Part shown: in pieces, positions 1 to 9,051 of the stretch
How positions within the stretch are numbered: position 1 is the first letter of the stretch
Layout of the letters: the number at the start of each line of letters is the position of its first letter
DNA from: Betaproteobacteria bacterium
GTDB lineage: Bacteria; Pseudomonadota; Gammaproteobacteria; Burkholderiales; Rhodocyclaceae
Length of the DNA: 64,000 nucleotides
Reading direction: 5' to 3'
NCBI GenBank assembly: GCA_016234745.1
Contig: JACRAR010000064.1
Location: 1 to 64,000, forward strand
Translations under genes and position numbers: made by a program
Notes under the pieces: generated by a model
Databases searched by the model: none
What the model was told of the DNA's origin: nothing
What the model saw: only the letters and a program-made list of their open reading frames with translations

Positions 1-136
1 ATCCCGCGACATGGCTGTGTGACACCCTCGAGAAATTGCCAACCTGTCTCAACAGACAGATCGATTCTCTGTTGCCGCTTCACCCGCAAGATATGCGCCA
101 AATTTCTTCGTAGGCAGACCTGGTAGCGACTCACGC

Positions 137-298
137 TTACAATTCTTCAAGCGCAGTGTTAACTGCAATGGAAATCTTTCGATCTGCTTCGACAGCCGCG
201 TCGTATCCAATTTCCGGAAGCAGGACAGCAAATTCGTCGCCACCCAAGCGTGCTACTTGATCGCTGGAACGCAAAGTTCTGACTGCGAAGAGTTCAAC
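137..298 (-). pseudogene. Decayed GGDEF (diguanylate cyclase) fragment
   Basis: Reading the minus strand from 298 to a TAA at 137-139 gives 53 codons matching the core of a GGDEF domain: an SSDQVARLGGDEFAVLLPE-type stretch followed by an amphipathic helix. GGDEF domains make cyclic di-GMP. A TAA lies immediately upstream in the same frame (299-301), there is no start codon or room for the N-terminal half of the domain, and the usual C-terminal part after the helix is missing. So this is a remnant, not a gene. The rest of 1-328 holds no convincing coding sequence. The signature residues are intact, so the decay or truncation may be recent (inference). Confidence 0.7.
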
Positions 299-328
299 TT
301 ATCTGATTACGTCTTAGGAAAAGTAATG

Positions 329-955
329 TCATCGCCACAGGCTCAAGGGAGGAACGGTAACCACGGCGCGAAGAATGTCACTGCGCGAGACGAAACCTGC
401 CAGATGCCCCGCATCATTAACGATGGGCACTCCGGCTACTCCATACTCCAACATGACGGCGGCGATGCGGCGAATGTCGGTCACGGACGCGGCAGCGACT
501 ACTGGCGTGGTCATAACGTCACTCACCTGGCGTTGCAGGGTTTCGATGATCCGATCGCCATCGATATTGATGGCCGTCAGCAAATCACGTTCGCTGACAA
601 TGCCAACCAGCCGACCTGTCGCATCGACCACGGGCGCCTGATAGATGTGCTTCTCACGCAGTACGCGCCAAGCCTGAGCTACGGCATCGCTCGATTTCAG
701 TGTGATCACTGAACCAGTCATTATCTGCGCAGCATGGTAAAGCGGTCCGCGGTCGAGGTCGCCGTACAGCATCTGACGGTAGGTGCGTATCGCTTCATCC
801 CGTGGGCTTGGCCTTGTTGTCGCTTCGATCGAGAGATCCTCGCCATCCAGGGCAATGGGGCGCACACGACTCACGCTCTGTGCTTGGCGCACGCGAGGCA
901 TCGATTCCAACTTACCGCTGAAGACTGGCCCACTGATGCCATAGATTGAGAACAT
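329..955 (-). CDS. Tandem CBS-domain protein
   Basis: A 208-residue soluble protein with two CBS motifs, at about residues 78-130 and 146-200. Each has the typical APVVD..GRLVGIVSERDLL or VPIVN..GHLAGFVSRSDIL pattern. CBS pairs bind adenine nucleotides and sense energy state. The first 75 residues show no recognised domain. The ATG at 955 is chosen over an upstream in-frame start because AGGAG lies about 9 nt before it and the CBS-like length fits. The gene ends 46 bp from a cation exchanger gene on the same strand. The ligand and partner are unknown. Confidence 0.85.
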   Translation of the reverse strand: MFSIYGISGPVFSGKLESMPRVRQAQSVSRVRPIALDGEDLSIEATTRPSPRDEAIRTYRQMLYGDLDRGPLYHAAQIMTGSVITLKSSDAVAQAWRVLREKHIYQAPVVDATGRLVGIVSERDLLTAINIDGDRIIETLQRQVSDVMTTPVVAAASVTDIRRIAAVMLEYGVAGVPIVNDAGHLAGFVSRSDILRAVVTVPPLSLWR

Positions 956-1001
956 CAATTGGACTCCTGGCGTATCTGCATCGTCGTATGGTATCGATGC
1001 A

Positions 1002-1979
1002 CTACCCGCAACACCAGTTTGCGTACTTCGGTTGGTTGCTGGCGGCGAGGGTGGCCAACACGAACCCGCCGTACAGACCAAGCAGCAGAATTCCCCGACC
1101 GAGAGAGATCATGCCGGCTCGATTGGGAAGCAGCAGCAGCAATCCGGCGACGCCGCAGACTAGGGTCACAACGATTTCGTTTAGTGGTGCTACGATGGGA
1201 TGAATGCTTGCAGCAACACCGACGATCGCCAGACCATTGAAGAGATTGCTGCCGATCAGGGTGCCGACGCCAACGTCGTCGTGACCGCGCAGGCGTGCCA
1301 GTAGCACGGTGACCAGTTCCGGCAGGGAAGTGCCGATGGCGACCACAAGCACGCCAATTACATAGATATCGACCTGGAAGGCCACCGCGATGCCGGTGGC
1401 ACCGAGGACAAACAGTCGGCCCGCCGTGATCAGGGCACCCAGACCGAGCACCCCAAGCACCAGCGTCAGCCACGGATTAAGTCCAGTATTTGTGGGTGGT
1501 TCACCGGACTTGCTCGCTCGGTGGCGCAAGGCTGCGCGCAGAGTGAATCCCAGCCAGATCGCAAACACGAGCAGCAGTATCGCGCCCTCGCCGCGCGCGA
1601 TGTGCCCGTCCAGCGCGAAAACCAGCGTTAGGAAGGGCACTGCCAGGGCAAGTGCAAAATCGTGGCCGAATTCCTTGCGCGGGGATCGTATCGCGCCGAA
1701 CAGCGAGGCCAGGCCGAAAATCAGGGCGATGTTGAAGACGTTGCTGCCCAGCGCATCGCCCAGACCGATCTCGGGAGTGCCCGAGACCGCCGCAATGGTG
1801 GAAACAGTCAGTTCCGGGCTGGAAGTGGCAAACGCCGCCAGCGTGGTCGCGGCCACCGCCTTGGGCACCCGCAGGTGCGCGGCGGCGCCGAGGATGGACT
1901 TAAGAAAAGCCTCGCCGCCGACCGCGGCCAGCACTACGGCACCGATCAGGGCGGCGATATCGCTGGCGGCAATGGGCAC
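1002..1979 (-). CDS. Sodium/calcium exchanger family (CaCA) membrane protein
   Basis: A 325-residue polytopic inner-membrane protein, about ten helices. It carries the two alpha repeats of the Ca2+/cation antiporter family: ATSSPEL near residue 51 followed by GLGDALGSNVFN, and GTSLPEL near residue 215 followed by GTLIGSNLFN. The acidic residue in each PEL motif binds the cation, and the inverted repeats form the transport core. It probably exchanges Ca2+ or another cation for Na+ or H+ (YrbG-like); specificity cannot be read from sequence. The start is GTG at 1979, with GGAG 6-7 nt upstream. Other cation-handling genes (nhaR, nhaD) lie nearby. Confidence 0.9.
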   Translation of the reverse strand: MPIAASDIAALIGAVVLAAVGGEAFLKSILGAAAHLRVPKAVAATTLAAFATSSPELTVSTIAAVSGTPEIGLGDALGSNVFNIALIFGLASLFGAIRSPRKEFGHDFALALAVPFLTLVFALDGHIARGEGAILLLVFAIWLGFTLRAALRHRASKSGEPPTNTGLNPWLTLVLGVLGLGALITAGRLFVLGATGIAVAFQVDIYVIGVLVVAIGTSLPELVTVLLARLRGHDDVGVGTLIGSNLFNGLAIVGVAASIHPIVAPLNEIVVTLVCGVAGLLLLLPNRAGMISLGRGILLLGLYGGFVLATLAASNQPKYANWCCG

Positions 1980-1993
1980 GATGGGCTCCAGAC

Positions 1994-2674
1994 TCAGTCA
2001 CTGCTGTTCATGAACCCGAGCAGATGCAGCAGGCTGGTGAAGAGGTTGAAGATCGAGACGAACAGGGTCACGGTGGCCATCACGTAGTTGGTCTCGCCAC
2101 CGTGAATGATATTGCTGGTTTCATAGAGGATCAGCCCCGACATCAGCAGCATGAAGGCGGCGGATATCGTCAGCGACAGCGCCGGAATCTCGAAGAAGAT
2201 TGCAGCAAGGCTGGCGAGAAATGCGAGCAGGATACCCACCATCAGAAAACCGCCCATGAAGCTGAAATTCTTGCGTGTGGACAACGCGTAGACGGACAGG
2301 CCAAGGAAGATGGCAGCGGTGCCGGCCATGGCCATCATTACCGTCTGGCCGCCATTGTGCAGGCCGAGGTAATGGCTGACGATGGGTCCGAGCGTATAAC
2401 CCATGAAACCGGTCAGTGCGAACACCGACACCAGGCCCCAGCCACTGTTGCGCAATTTGGTGGTGGCGAACAGCAAACCAAAGTAACCAACCAGGGTAAT
2501 GATCAAACCGGGATGCGGCAGTTTGAGTGCCACGGAAACGGCAGCGGTGACCGCAGCGAACAGCAGCGTCATTGACAGCAGCATGTAGGTGTTGCGGATC
2601 ACCTTGTTGGTGGCCAGTGCGGATTCGGCACCGCCGCGAGGCAGGGCAATCGCTTGGATTTTCGAGGTGGTCAT
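1994..2674 (-). CDS. Bax inhibitor-1/YccA family membrane protein
   Basis: A 226-residue protein with seven predicted helices and the family pattern: LATNKVIRNTYMLLSMTLLF at the first helix, then a glycine-rich middle, LILYETSNIIHGGETNYV and a SIFNLFTSLLHLL end. Bacterial members (YccA, YbhL, BsYetJ) act as pH-sensitive calcium leak channels or as FtsH modulators, so a membrane or ion homeostasis role is likely but unproven here. AGGAG precedes the ATG at 2674. It sits 14 bp from the CaCA exchanger gene, suggesting co-transcription of two proteins that could both affect calcium. Confidence 0.9.
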   Translation of the reverse strand: MTTSKIQAIALPRGGAESALATNKVIRNTYMLLSMTLLFAAVTAAVSVALKLPHPGLIITLVGYFGLLFATTKLRNSGWGLVSVFALTGFMGYTLGPIVSHYLGLHNGGQTVMMAMAGTAAIFLGLSVYALSTRKNFSFMGGFLMVGILLAFLASLAAIFFEIPALSLTISAAFMLLMSGLILYETSNIIHGGETNYVMATVTLFVSIFNLFTSLLHLLGFMNSSD

Positions 2675-2703
2675 GTGAGTCTCCTATAAATGATTCTGAT
2701 GGA

Positions 2704-3060
2704 TCAGGCTTCGGCCAACAACAGCGTACTCTGTCGCATTCCGTTCCGGTTGATTTTTACGATCCGGGACAATTGACGTGAGACGCTTTGATGCAACCGA
2801 TCGGTCGCACGATCGATCGCTTGCATGATGTTGGTTGCCAAGTCCTCGATAACGATCACTGAGTCATTCTTCAGCGTTACCATGACGCGGCAAAGTTTAT
2901 CCACGCCGCCACGGTCGGGACCGTTGATGTCGGTAAGGCGCATAGTCGTTTCCTGGATGGCGTGTGCAAAGCGCGAAAGCGCAACATCCAGCTTGTGCTT
3001 TGCATATCGGCGCAACGCCGAAGATTTGGGCAGGTTCTTCACTTGAATTTGAACTTGCAT
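2704..3060 (-). CDS. HPF/RaiA-like ribosome-associated protein
   Basis: A 118-residue small basic protein. It begins MQVQIQVKNLPKSSALRRYA and continues with a helix and three more strands, as in the hibernation promoting factor/RaiA (YfiA) fold. These proteins bind the 30S decoding centre and inactivate or protect ribosomes in stationary phase or stress. This one lacks the long C-terminal dimerisation domain, so it would be a short form. It is more divergent than the rpoN-linked HPF of proteobacteria and is probably a second paralogue (inference). AGGAG precedes the ATG. It is divergent from nhaR across a 120-bp AT-rich gap. Confidence 0.75.
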   Translation of the reverse strand: MQVQIQVKNLPKSSALRRYAKHKLDVALSRFAHAIQETTMRLTDINGPDRGGVDKLCRVMVTLKNDSVIVIEDLATNIMQAIDRATDRLHQSVSRQLSRIVKINRNGMRQSTLLLAEA

Positions 3061-3131
3061 GTTTCATCTCCTGATTGCCGCAGCACATGCTGCGTAGTGG
3101 CAATGTAGCGGAGATCGTTTATCCGTAATAG

Positions 3132-3171
3132 TCGTATTATTTGTATCTACTATACGATAATCTCGTAATAT
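3132..3171 (+). promoter_or_regulatory. nhaR-hpf intergenic operator/promoter candidate
   Basis: The gap between the divergent genes is markedly AT-rich. It holds an inverted repeat TCGTAT-N14-ATACGA (3132-3137 and 3152-3157), the geometry used by LysR-type regulators. A -10-like TAATAT at 3166-3171 lies just before the nhaR start. No Shine-Dalgarno is visible before the nhaR ATG at 3181, so with this -10 the mRNA would be nearly leaderless. Autoregulation by NhaR is an inference. Confidence 0.4.
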
Positions 3172-3180
3172 TATTGACTA

Positions 3181-4095
3181 ATGAATCTCAAGCATCTTTA
3201 CTACTTCTGGAAAGTCGCCAAGCATGGCGGGGTGATCCGTGCCAGCGAGGCGATTCATATCTCTCCGCAAACACTGAGCGGCCAGATCAAGCTGCTTGAG
3301 GAGCGGCTTGGAACGGCACTTTTCAGGCGACAAGGCCGCATGCTGGAACTCACGGATGCAGGCAGGCTGGCGCTCGAATACGCCGATGAAATGTTTGCTC
3401 TTAGCGCCGAACTCGATCAGGTGATACGCCATTATCCGAAAGGGCGTCCAACCGAGTTCCGCGTCGGCGTATCCGACGCCTTGCCGAAGTCTCTGGCCTA
3501 TCGGTTGCTGCGTCCCGCGGTCAGCCTGCCTGAGCCAGTGCGCATCGTCTGTCGTGAATGGCGCCTCGACCGGTTGCTGACGGAACTCGCGCTGCATCGT
3601 CTCGACCTGGTGATCTCGGATTCCCCAGTGCCACCCAATATCGACGTGCGCGCCTACAGCCACAAACTTGGGGAATCGGGATTGTCCTTTCTTGCCCATC
3701 CTGACATTGTCCAGCAGGTCACCGAACCCTTCCCGCTTTGCTTGAATCAGGTACCGATCCTGATGCCGGGGGAAGATTCCGCGGTGCGACGGAAGCTGAC
3801 GGAATGGCTGAACAAGAAGCACCTTAGGGTCACGATCGCCGGGGAGTTTGATGACGCGGCGCTGATGGCCGCTTTCGGGCGCGAACGCGTCGGTGTCTTT
3901 CCTATGCCGAGTGTATTGGTCGACGAGTACACGGCGTCTGGCGAACTAAAGTTGCTGGGTGATGTCGATCAAGTCCGTATTGAATATTTCGCCTTGTCGG
4001 TGCAACGTCGACTGACGCATCCCTGCGTGCTGGCGATCACATCCGGAGCGGATGCCAGTCTGCAAAACGCTTCGGAGCGACGGAAGGCCCTCTGA
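3181..4095 (+). CDS. nhaR: LysR-family regulator NhaR (Na+/H+ antiporter activator)
   Basis: A 304-residue LysR-type regulator. Residues 1-60 form the winged helix-turn-helix, beginning MNLKHLYYFWKVAKHGG as in NhaR, with SPQTLSGQIKLLEERLGTALF as recognition region. A periplasmic-binding-protein-like effector domain follows. NhaR activates sodium/proton antiporter genes in response to Na+. The likely target, nhaD, lies about 5 kb away beyond the trehalose operon and on the other strand. The start is the first ATG after the AT-rich gap; no ribosome-binding site is seen. Assignment rests on the conserved LYYFW start and overall similarity. Confidence 0.88.
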   Translation: MNLKHLYYFWKVAKHGGVIRASEAIHISPQTLSGQIKLLEERLGTALFRRQGRMLELTDAGRLALEYADEMFALSAELDQVIRHYPKGRPTEFRVGVSDALPKSLAYRLLRPAVSLPEPVRIVCREWRLDRLLTELALHRLDLVISDSPVPPNIDVRAYSHKLGESGLSFLAHPDIVQQVTEPFPLCLNQVPILMPGEDSAVRRKLTEWLNKKHLRVTIAGEFDDAALMAAFGRERVGVFPMPSVLVDEYTASGELKLLGDVDQVRIEYFALSVQRRLTHPCVLAITSGADASLQNASERRKAL

Positions 4096-4163
4096 CGGAT
4101 CACAGCCGCAGCAATAATGGTGTATCCATGAACGGTCAAACAATCAACTTCTTCCTGAGATTC

Positions 4164-5942
4164 TCAGAAGGCTTGGTCCCAGCGTATCGACAGCCGTATC
4201 GCGGAGTTGATCAATCCCACCATGCTGTATGTCTGAACGAAGTTCCCCCACTGTTCGCCGCTGCGAGGATCGACGTGTTCCGCCAGCAAGCCATGCTGGT
4301 TGCGGCAAGCCAACAGCTTCTCGAACAGTTCACGCGCCTCGTCGCGGCGATCCAGCGCGGCAAGCGCATTGACATACCAAAAAGTGCAGACGAGGAAGGC
4401 ATTCTCCGGCTCGCCGAAGTCGTCCTTCTCAACATAGCGGAAAATAAAATCGCCATGGCGCAAATCCTTCTCGACGGCGCTGACTGTTGCGGCAAAGCGT
4501 GGGTCGGCCGCATCGAGGAAACCGACCTCGGCCAGCAGCAGCAGGCTCGCATCCATCGCCTCGCCCTCGAAAGTGGAGACGAAGACTTTGCGCCGCTGGT
4601 TCCAGGCCCGGCGGGATATGGTTTCGTGGATCTCCCGCGACCGCTCGAGCCAGTAGCTGGCACGTTCGGCCAAGCCCAGCCGGTCGGCGATCCGCGCAAG
4701 ACGGTTGCAGGCCGCCCAGCACATCACGGCGGAGAAGGTATGAATGCGGGCGCTGCCGCGCAGTTCCCAAAGGCCAGCATCCGGCTGGTCATAGCAGCGC
4801 CTGGCCTGCTCGCCCAGGAGTTCGAGACGACGGAACAAGGCTTCGTCGCCGCGCCGGGTCAGGCGCTGGTCGAAGAAGATGTGGGTAGCCGCGAGAATTG
4901 CCGAACCATAGACGTCGTGCTGCACCTGGCGGTAGGCCAGATTGCCGATGCGTACCGGTCCCATCCCGCGGTAGCCTGCCAGCGCTGTCACTTCCCGTTC
5001 GACCAAATCCGCCCGGCCATCGATGCCGTAAACCGGCTGCAGCGGACCGTCCCCGATATTGGCGGCAACATTGACGATGTAGCCCAGATAGCGCTCCATG
5101 GTACGGGTGGCTCCCAGCCGGTTCAGCGCGTTGACCACGAAATAACTGTCGCGCAGCCAGCAGTACCGGTAATCCCAGTTGCGGCCGCTGCCAGCCGCCT
5201 CAGGGATCGAAGTGGTCATGGCGGCAACGATGGCGCCGGTATCGTCGTAGGCGTTGAGCTTGAGGGTGATCGCCGCGCGGATCACCGCCTCCTGCCATTC
5301 GTAGGGAATGCCGAGAAAGCGCACCCACTCGCGCCAGTACTGCGTGGTTTCCTCGAGGAAACGGCGGCCGACTTCGCCGGCGGCCTCGTGCACAGTTTCG
5401 TCCGCCCCCAGCAGCAAGGTGACTGTATCTTCAAGAAAGAAAGGCGTTTCCTGCTGGATTGCAGTCAGCGAAGCATCGGTGGTCAGCCTGAGCGTGAGCG
5501 TCGGGGCGACATAACGGATGTGATTGCTTCCCCAAGTCATTTCCGGCCGTCCGGCGCCGTCGTTGCATGCGGGACGAAGACGCAGCGTCAGACGCGGACT
5601 GCCAGAAATTCGTCTGATGCGACGCACCAGCATCATCGGCCGGAACATGCGGCCATACTGCCCAAAGCGAGGCGCAAAGTCCGTTATTTCAACGGCTCCA
5701 CCATGACAGTCGTAAAGTCGCGTCACTAGGATTGCCGTGTTCTCGAGGTAATGCTGCTCGTGCCGTTCGCAATCCGCGAGTTCTATCGCGAAGAATCCAT
5801 AGTCATCGGAATCCCTGAGCAGGGAGCAGAACACCGGGTCGCCGTCGAAACGGGGAAAGCAGCTCCAAACGATGTTCGCGCGCACATCGATCAGCGCGCC
5901 AACGGTGCAGTTGCCGATCAAGGCAAGATCTAGGTTATGCAT
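4164..5942 (-). CDS. Glycoside hydrolase family 15 (glucoamylase/trehalase-like)
   Basis: A 592-residue enzyme of the GH15 (alpha/alpha)6-barrel family. The N-terminal beta-sandwich starts DLALIGNCTVGALID. The barrel shows GRNWDYRYCWLRDSYF, the family hallmark, then QVQHDVYGSAI and GLWELRG...FSAVMCWAACNRLA. GH15 enzymes hydrolyse terminal alpha-glucosidic bonds by inversion; close bacterial relatives include glucoamylases, isomaltose glucohydrolases and trehalases. Being the third gene of an otsA-otsB operon favours a role in trehalose or glucan turnover, but substrate is not decided by sequence. Start at 5942: AGGAAGGG lies just upstream, and the gene overlaps otsB by 13 nt. No signal peptide, so cytoplasmic. 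Confidence 0.9.
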   Translation of the reverse strand: MHNLDLALIGNCTVGALIDVRANIVWSCFPRFDGDPVFCSLLRDSDDYGFFAIELADCERHEQHYLENTAILVTRLYDCHGGAVEITDFAPRFGQYGRMFRPMMLVRRIRRISGSPRLTLRLRPACNDGAGRPEMTWGSNHIRYVAPTLTLRLTTDASLTAIQQETPFFLEDTVTLLLGADETVHEAAGEVGRRFLEETTQYWREWVRFLGIPYEWQEAVIRAAITLKLNAYDDTGAIVAAMTTSIPEAAGSGRNWDYRYCWLRDSYFVVNALNRLGATRTMERYLGYIVNVAANIGDGPLQPVYGIDGRADLVEREVTALAGYRGMGPVRIGNLAYRQVQHDVYGSAILAATHIFFDQRLTRRGDEALFRRLELLGEQARRCYDQPDAGLWELRGSARIHTFSAVMCWAACNRLARIADRLGLAERASYWLERSREIHETISRRAWNQRRKVFVSTFEGEAMDASLLLLAEVGFLDAADPRFAATVSAVEKDLRHGDFIFRYVEKDDFGEPENAFLVCTFWYVNALAALDRRDEARELFEKLLACRNQHGLLAEHVDPRSGEQWGNFVQTYSMVGLINSAIRLSIRWDQAF

Positions 5943-6685
5943 GCCCTTCCTTTCAGAGCTTCTCCCAGCCAGCGTCTTACCGCTGCGACATTGGACAGGC
6001 GGAAACGGGCACAACTGGACCCCTTGCCCACCTTGATGGAAGTCCCGCCCAGTATATTTACCTCGGCGAAGCCATGCTCATCGTTGAGGTCGTCACCGAT
6101 GAACACCGGGTATCGTCCCCGGAAAGGCGATTCGGCCATGTATTCAGCTACCGCCGTACCCTTGTCGATACTGGCCGGCTTGATCTCCACCACCCGCTTC
6201 CCTTTCTGTATCTCCAACTCTCCGCCAGCTTCCTTCACAAGTTGGGTCATCAGCCGATGCGCGTAGGCTGCAAGGTGTGGCGCCAGCCGGTAATGCAGCG
6301 CCAGCGTTAGTCCCTTGTCCTCCAGCAGCAGGCCCGGGTGGCGAGCCAATACCGGTGCCAGTGCTTCCTTGATCGCACACTTGGCCGCTGGCGGAGCGGC
6401 GTGAATCCACAGACGCCCGGCAGCATCACGTCGTTCCAGGCCATGCTGGCCGGCCATCGGCAGACGTGGCATGCCCAGCAAACCTTCGAGGTCCGACAGC
6501 GATCGACCGCTGACAAGCGCCATTGCGCCGCCGCTTACCCGATGCAAGCGTCCAATCAGGTCGAGCAAGGCCGTATCCACCCGTACGGCATCCGGCGTGT
6601 CGGCAATATCGAGCAGCGTGCCATCGACGTCGAGAAAGAATGACCACTCGATGCAGGGTTTCGGCGGAAGACCGATGCGTCCCAT
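5930..6685 (-). CDS. otsB: Trehalose-6-phosphate phosphatase
   Basis: A 251-residue HAD-superfamily phosphatase. Motif I is FLDVDGTLLDIADTPDAVRVD, with the nucleophilic and acid/base aspartates; motif IV is FIGDDLNDEHGF. GQHGLERRD in the cap region is typical of OtsB. It converts trehalose 6-phosphate to trehalose in the cytoplasm, the second step after OtsA. The ATG sits 2 nt after the otsA stop (TAATAATG arrangement), and the 3' end overlaps the GH15 gene, so all three are translationally coupled. Confidence 0.95.
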   Translation of the reverse strand: MGRIGLPPKPCIEWSFFLDVDGTLLDIADTPDAVRVDTALLDLIGRLHRVSGGAMALVSGRSLSDLEGLLGMPRLPMAGQHGLERRDAAGRLWIHAAPPAAKCAIKEALAPVLARHPGLLLEDKGLTLALHYRLAPHLAAYAHRLMTQLVKEAGGELEIQKGKRVVEIKPASIDKGTAVAEYMAESPFRGRYPVFIGDDLNDEHGFAEVNILGGTSIKVGKGSSCARFRLSNVAAVRRWLGEALKGRACIT

Positions 6686-6687
6686 TA

Positions 6688-8916
6688 TTACCCCGCCGCC
6701 TTGCCTTTATCGATTAACCGGCCGCGTCGGCGCATGGCAGCAGCATCCAGCAGCATGCGGCCGGCCCAACGGAAGACGTTGAATTCGGCCACCAGCCCAC
6801 GCATCAGGCGCATGCGGTCGCGTTGCTCGTCGGCTGGCATGGTCAGGGCCAGGTGCAGGGCGGCAGCGCACTGGTCGGCATCGTAGGGATTGACGATCAA
6901 AGCCTCGGGTAACTCCCTGGCAGCGCCGGTGAACTGCGAGAGAATGAGGACCCCGCGTTCATCGTCGCGGGCCGCGATGAATTCCTTGGCGACCAGGTTC
7001 ATGCCGTCATGCAGGCTGCTGACGAAACAAAGATCTGCAGCGCGAAAATACTCATACACTTCGCGCGGTTCGTGGTGCTCGACCTTGAGCAAGATGGGTG
7101 GCGGTCCCGCGTGGCCAAAGCGCTCATTGATGCGCAGAGCCATGGCTCTTACCTGCGCTTCGTGATGTTGATATTCCTCTATGCCGGAACGCGACGGTGC
7201 GGCAGCTTGGACAAAGGTGAAGCGGCCGACCCACTCCGGTTTGAGCTCCAGCAGACGCTCAATGGCGCGAAAGCGTTCCATGATTCCCTTGGTGTAATCC
7301 AGACGGTCGACGCCGATGCCGAGCTTGTGTTCTGGAGGGAGATCGCTCATCTGCCGGATAGCGCTTCGGCAATCCGGCACGGTTTTTTGCAGCATCTCCA
7401 CTTCCGGCGGCCAGGCGATGGATATCGGGTAGCGGCGCACGGCGGTAAGTTTGCCCCCGAAGGAAACCGTAAAGGATTCCCGGTCAACCCGCGCCTCAAG
7501 AAAACGATCTACTGTGTCGACGAAATTGTTGCAGTGGAACTGGGTGTGGAAACCGAGAATGCTGCTGCCCAGCATCCCCGCCAACACTTCGTCGCGCCAG
7601 GGGCAGATGGCGAAGGACTCGGGGTTGGGCCAAGGGATGTGCCAGAAAGCGATAATCGTGGCATCCGGCAGTTCCTCTCGAAGCATCTTCGGCAACAGGG
7701 CGAAATGGTAGTCCTGCACGAGGACAATGGGAGCCTTAGTCTTGGCTTCACTCACCACCGCTTTGGCAAACTTGCGGTTGACCGCGACATACTGGTCCCA
7801 GTCGCTCGAGCGGAAGGTGGGGCGCACATGGGCGATGTGGCACAGCGGCCAGAGTCCCTCGTTGGCGAATCCATAGTAGTAACCAGCCTCTTCCTCAGCA
7901 GTCAACCAGACGCGGCGAATCTGGTAGGCGGGATTCTCTGGCGGTACCGCCACGCGGTCGTGCCTATCGACTACGTCGCGGTCGGCCGAGCCGCTGCCAT
8001 GGGCGATCCAGGTACCCCGGCAGGCGCGCATGATCGGCTCCAGTGCCGTGACCAATCCGCTGGCAGGTTGCTGAACCTCAATCTGCTCACCGTGGCGCTG
8101 GTGAATGTAAGGCTCGCGGTTGGAAACCACGATCACGTCCTCGCCGCGCAGTTCGCCCTGGAGTGTGGCGCGCAGCGACTCCGGCGTCCAGGTGATCTGG
8201 TCTTCATCTCTTGCGCGCGCATCGGATTCGAGCTCGCGAATCAGTCGCTGCAAGTCGCGAGCAATGGGCTTGAACTCGGGCAGGTTGGATTGCGCACCGG
8301 ACCCCGGTTGCCGCAGCAGCCCTTCGCCGCGCAGCAGGGATTGCATGCCGGCCATCCAGCCGCGCCACGAGAGCTGGGCAATGATCACCGTGATCAGCGA
8401 GACCACCGCCGCCAGCCCCATGAAAAAGTAAAAGACGTAGCGTTTGGTTTCCTCGCTGCGGCGGGTGATGAAACTCATGTCGTGTACCAGAACCAAACGG
8501 CCGGTCGGGGCCGCTTCGCTAGACATCGGTTTCACCGCCACATGCAAGGGACCCTGTGCGCTCGGTAGCAGGTGCTCGCCGGCAAGCTCCCATCGATTCA
8601 ACTCGGAACACCGTAGCTCAGCCGGAAGCGAACGGCTGACCAACGCGGTGCTCGTTGGCGTGGCACAATAGCCAACGGCATAGAGACGCTCATCCTGGGT
8701 GATGCGGCGGAAGAATCCCACGGTTTTAGCTTTGTTGCCGGCAGCAAGCTGTTCCTGCAGGGGTTCCTGAATGGTGTTGGCGATCAGCGCAGATCGCATG
8801 TCGAGATCGCGCACGAACCAGCGCAGGGTCAACTGGTCGACCAGCGGGGCGATGGCGTAGGCGATGCCGGCCAGAACCAGCATCAGGGGCAGGACGAAGC
8901 GCAAAGACAGTCTCAT
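6688..8916 (-). CDS. otsA: Trehalose-6-phosphate synthase with N-terminal membrane sensor-like module
   Basis: A 742-residue protein. Residues about 260-735 are a GT20 trehalose-6-phosphate synthase: [10 protein letters not shown] at the start, [43 protein letters not shown] and [14 protein letters not shown]. It joins UDP-glucose (or ADP-glucose) and glucose 6-phosphate. Residues 1-250 are extra: a helix at about 5-24, a likely periplasmic stretch of about 135 residues, a second helix at 160-182, then a charged linker that may form a coiled coil. E. coli OtsA (about 474 aa) has no such part. GGAGGG precedes the ATG. First gene of otsA-otsB-GH15. Enzyme function is sure; the role of the anchor is unknown. 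Confidence 0.93.
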   Translation of the reverse strand: MRLSLRFVLPLMLVLAGIAYAIAPLVDQLTLRWFVRDLDMRSALIANTIQEPLQEQLAAGNKAKTVGFFRRITQDERLYAVGYCATPTSTALVSRSLPAELRCSELNRWELAGEHLLPSAQGPLHVAVKPMSSEAAPTGRLVLVHDMSFITRRSEETKRYVFYFFMGLAAVVSLITVIIAQLSWRGWMAGMQSLLRGEGLLRQPGSGAQSNLPEFKPIARDLQRLIRELESDARARDEDQITWTPESLRATLQGELRGEDVIVVSNREPYIHQRHGEQIEVQQPASGLVTALEPIMRACRGTWIAHGSGSADRDVVDRHDRVAVPPENPAYQIRRVWLTAEEEAGYYYGFANEGLWPLCHIAHVRPTFRSSDWDQYVAVNRKFAKAVVSEAKTKAPIVLVQDYHFALLPKMLREELPDATIIAFWHIPWPNPESFAICPWRDEVLAGMLGSSILGFHTQFHCNNFVDTVDRFLEARVDRESFTVSFGGKLTAVRRYPISIAWPPEVEMLQKTVPDCRSAIRQMSDLPPEHKLGIGVDRLDYTKGIMERFRAIERLLELKPEWVGRFTFVQAAAPSRSGIEEYQHHEAQVRAMALRINERFGHAGPPPILLKVEHHEPREVYEYFRAADLCFVSSLHDGMNLVAKEFIAARDDERGVLILSQFTGAARELPEALIVNPYDADQCAAALHLALTMPADEQRDRMRLMRGLVAEFNVFRWAGRMLLDAAAMRRRGRLIDKGKAAG

Positions 8917-8966
8917 GAGATAAGCCCTCCAGAGAAAGTGGGGCTGCGCGGTGTGTCGCGAGAAGG

Positions 8967-8994
8967 AAAAAAGCAGGCGGCACCAGACCGCCTG
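8967..8994 (-). terminator. Rho-independent terminator after nhaD
   Basis: Read on the minus strand, a perfect 7-bp stem (CAGGCGG / CCGCCTG, loop of 7 nt, 8974-8994) is followed by CTTTTTT (8967-8972 as A on the plus strand). It lies 58 bp past the nhaD stop and before otsA, so it should separate nhaD transcription from the trehalose operon. Confidence 0.85.
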
Positions 8995-9051
8995 AAACTC
9001 CTCCTCTTTATGCTACACGCCACTTTGAAGCCATATCGGTTGTCTTTCAAC

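Noticed and set aside
4128-5729. Long open frame on the plus strand opposite the GH15 gene (533 codons)
   Set aside because: It mirrors the GH15 gene in a high-GC region, has no recognisable motif and no ribosome-binding site, while GH15 family motifs are unmistakable on the other strand.
7009-8568. 519-codon open frame opposite otsA
   Set aside because: GC-driven shadow of the GT20 domain; low-complexity translation with no family features.
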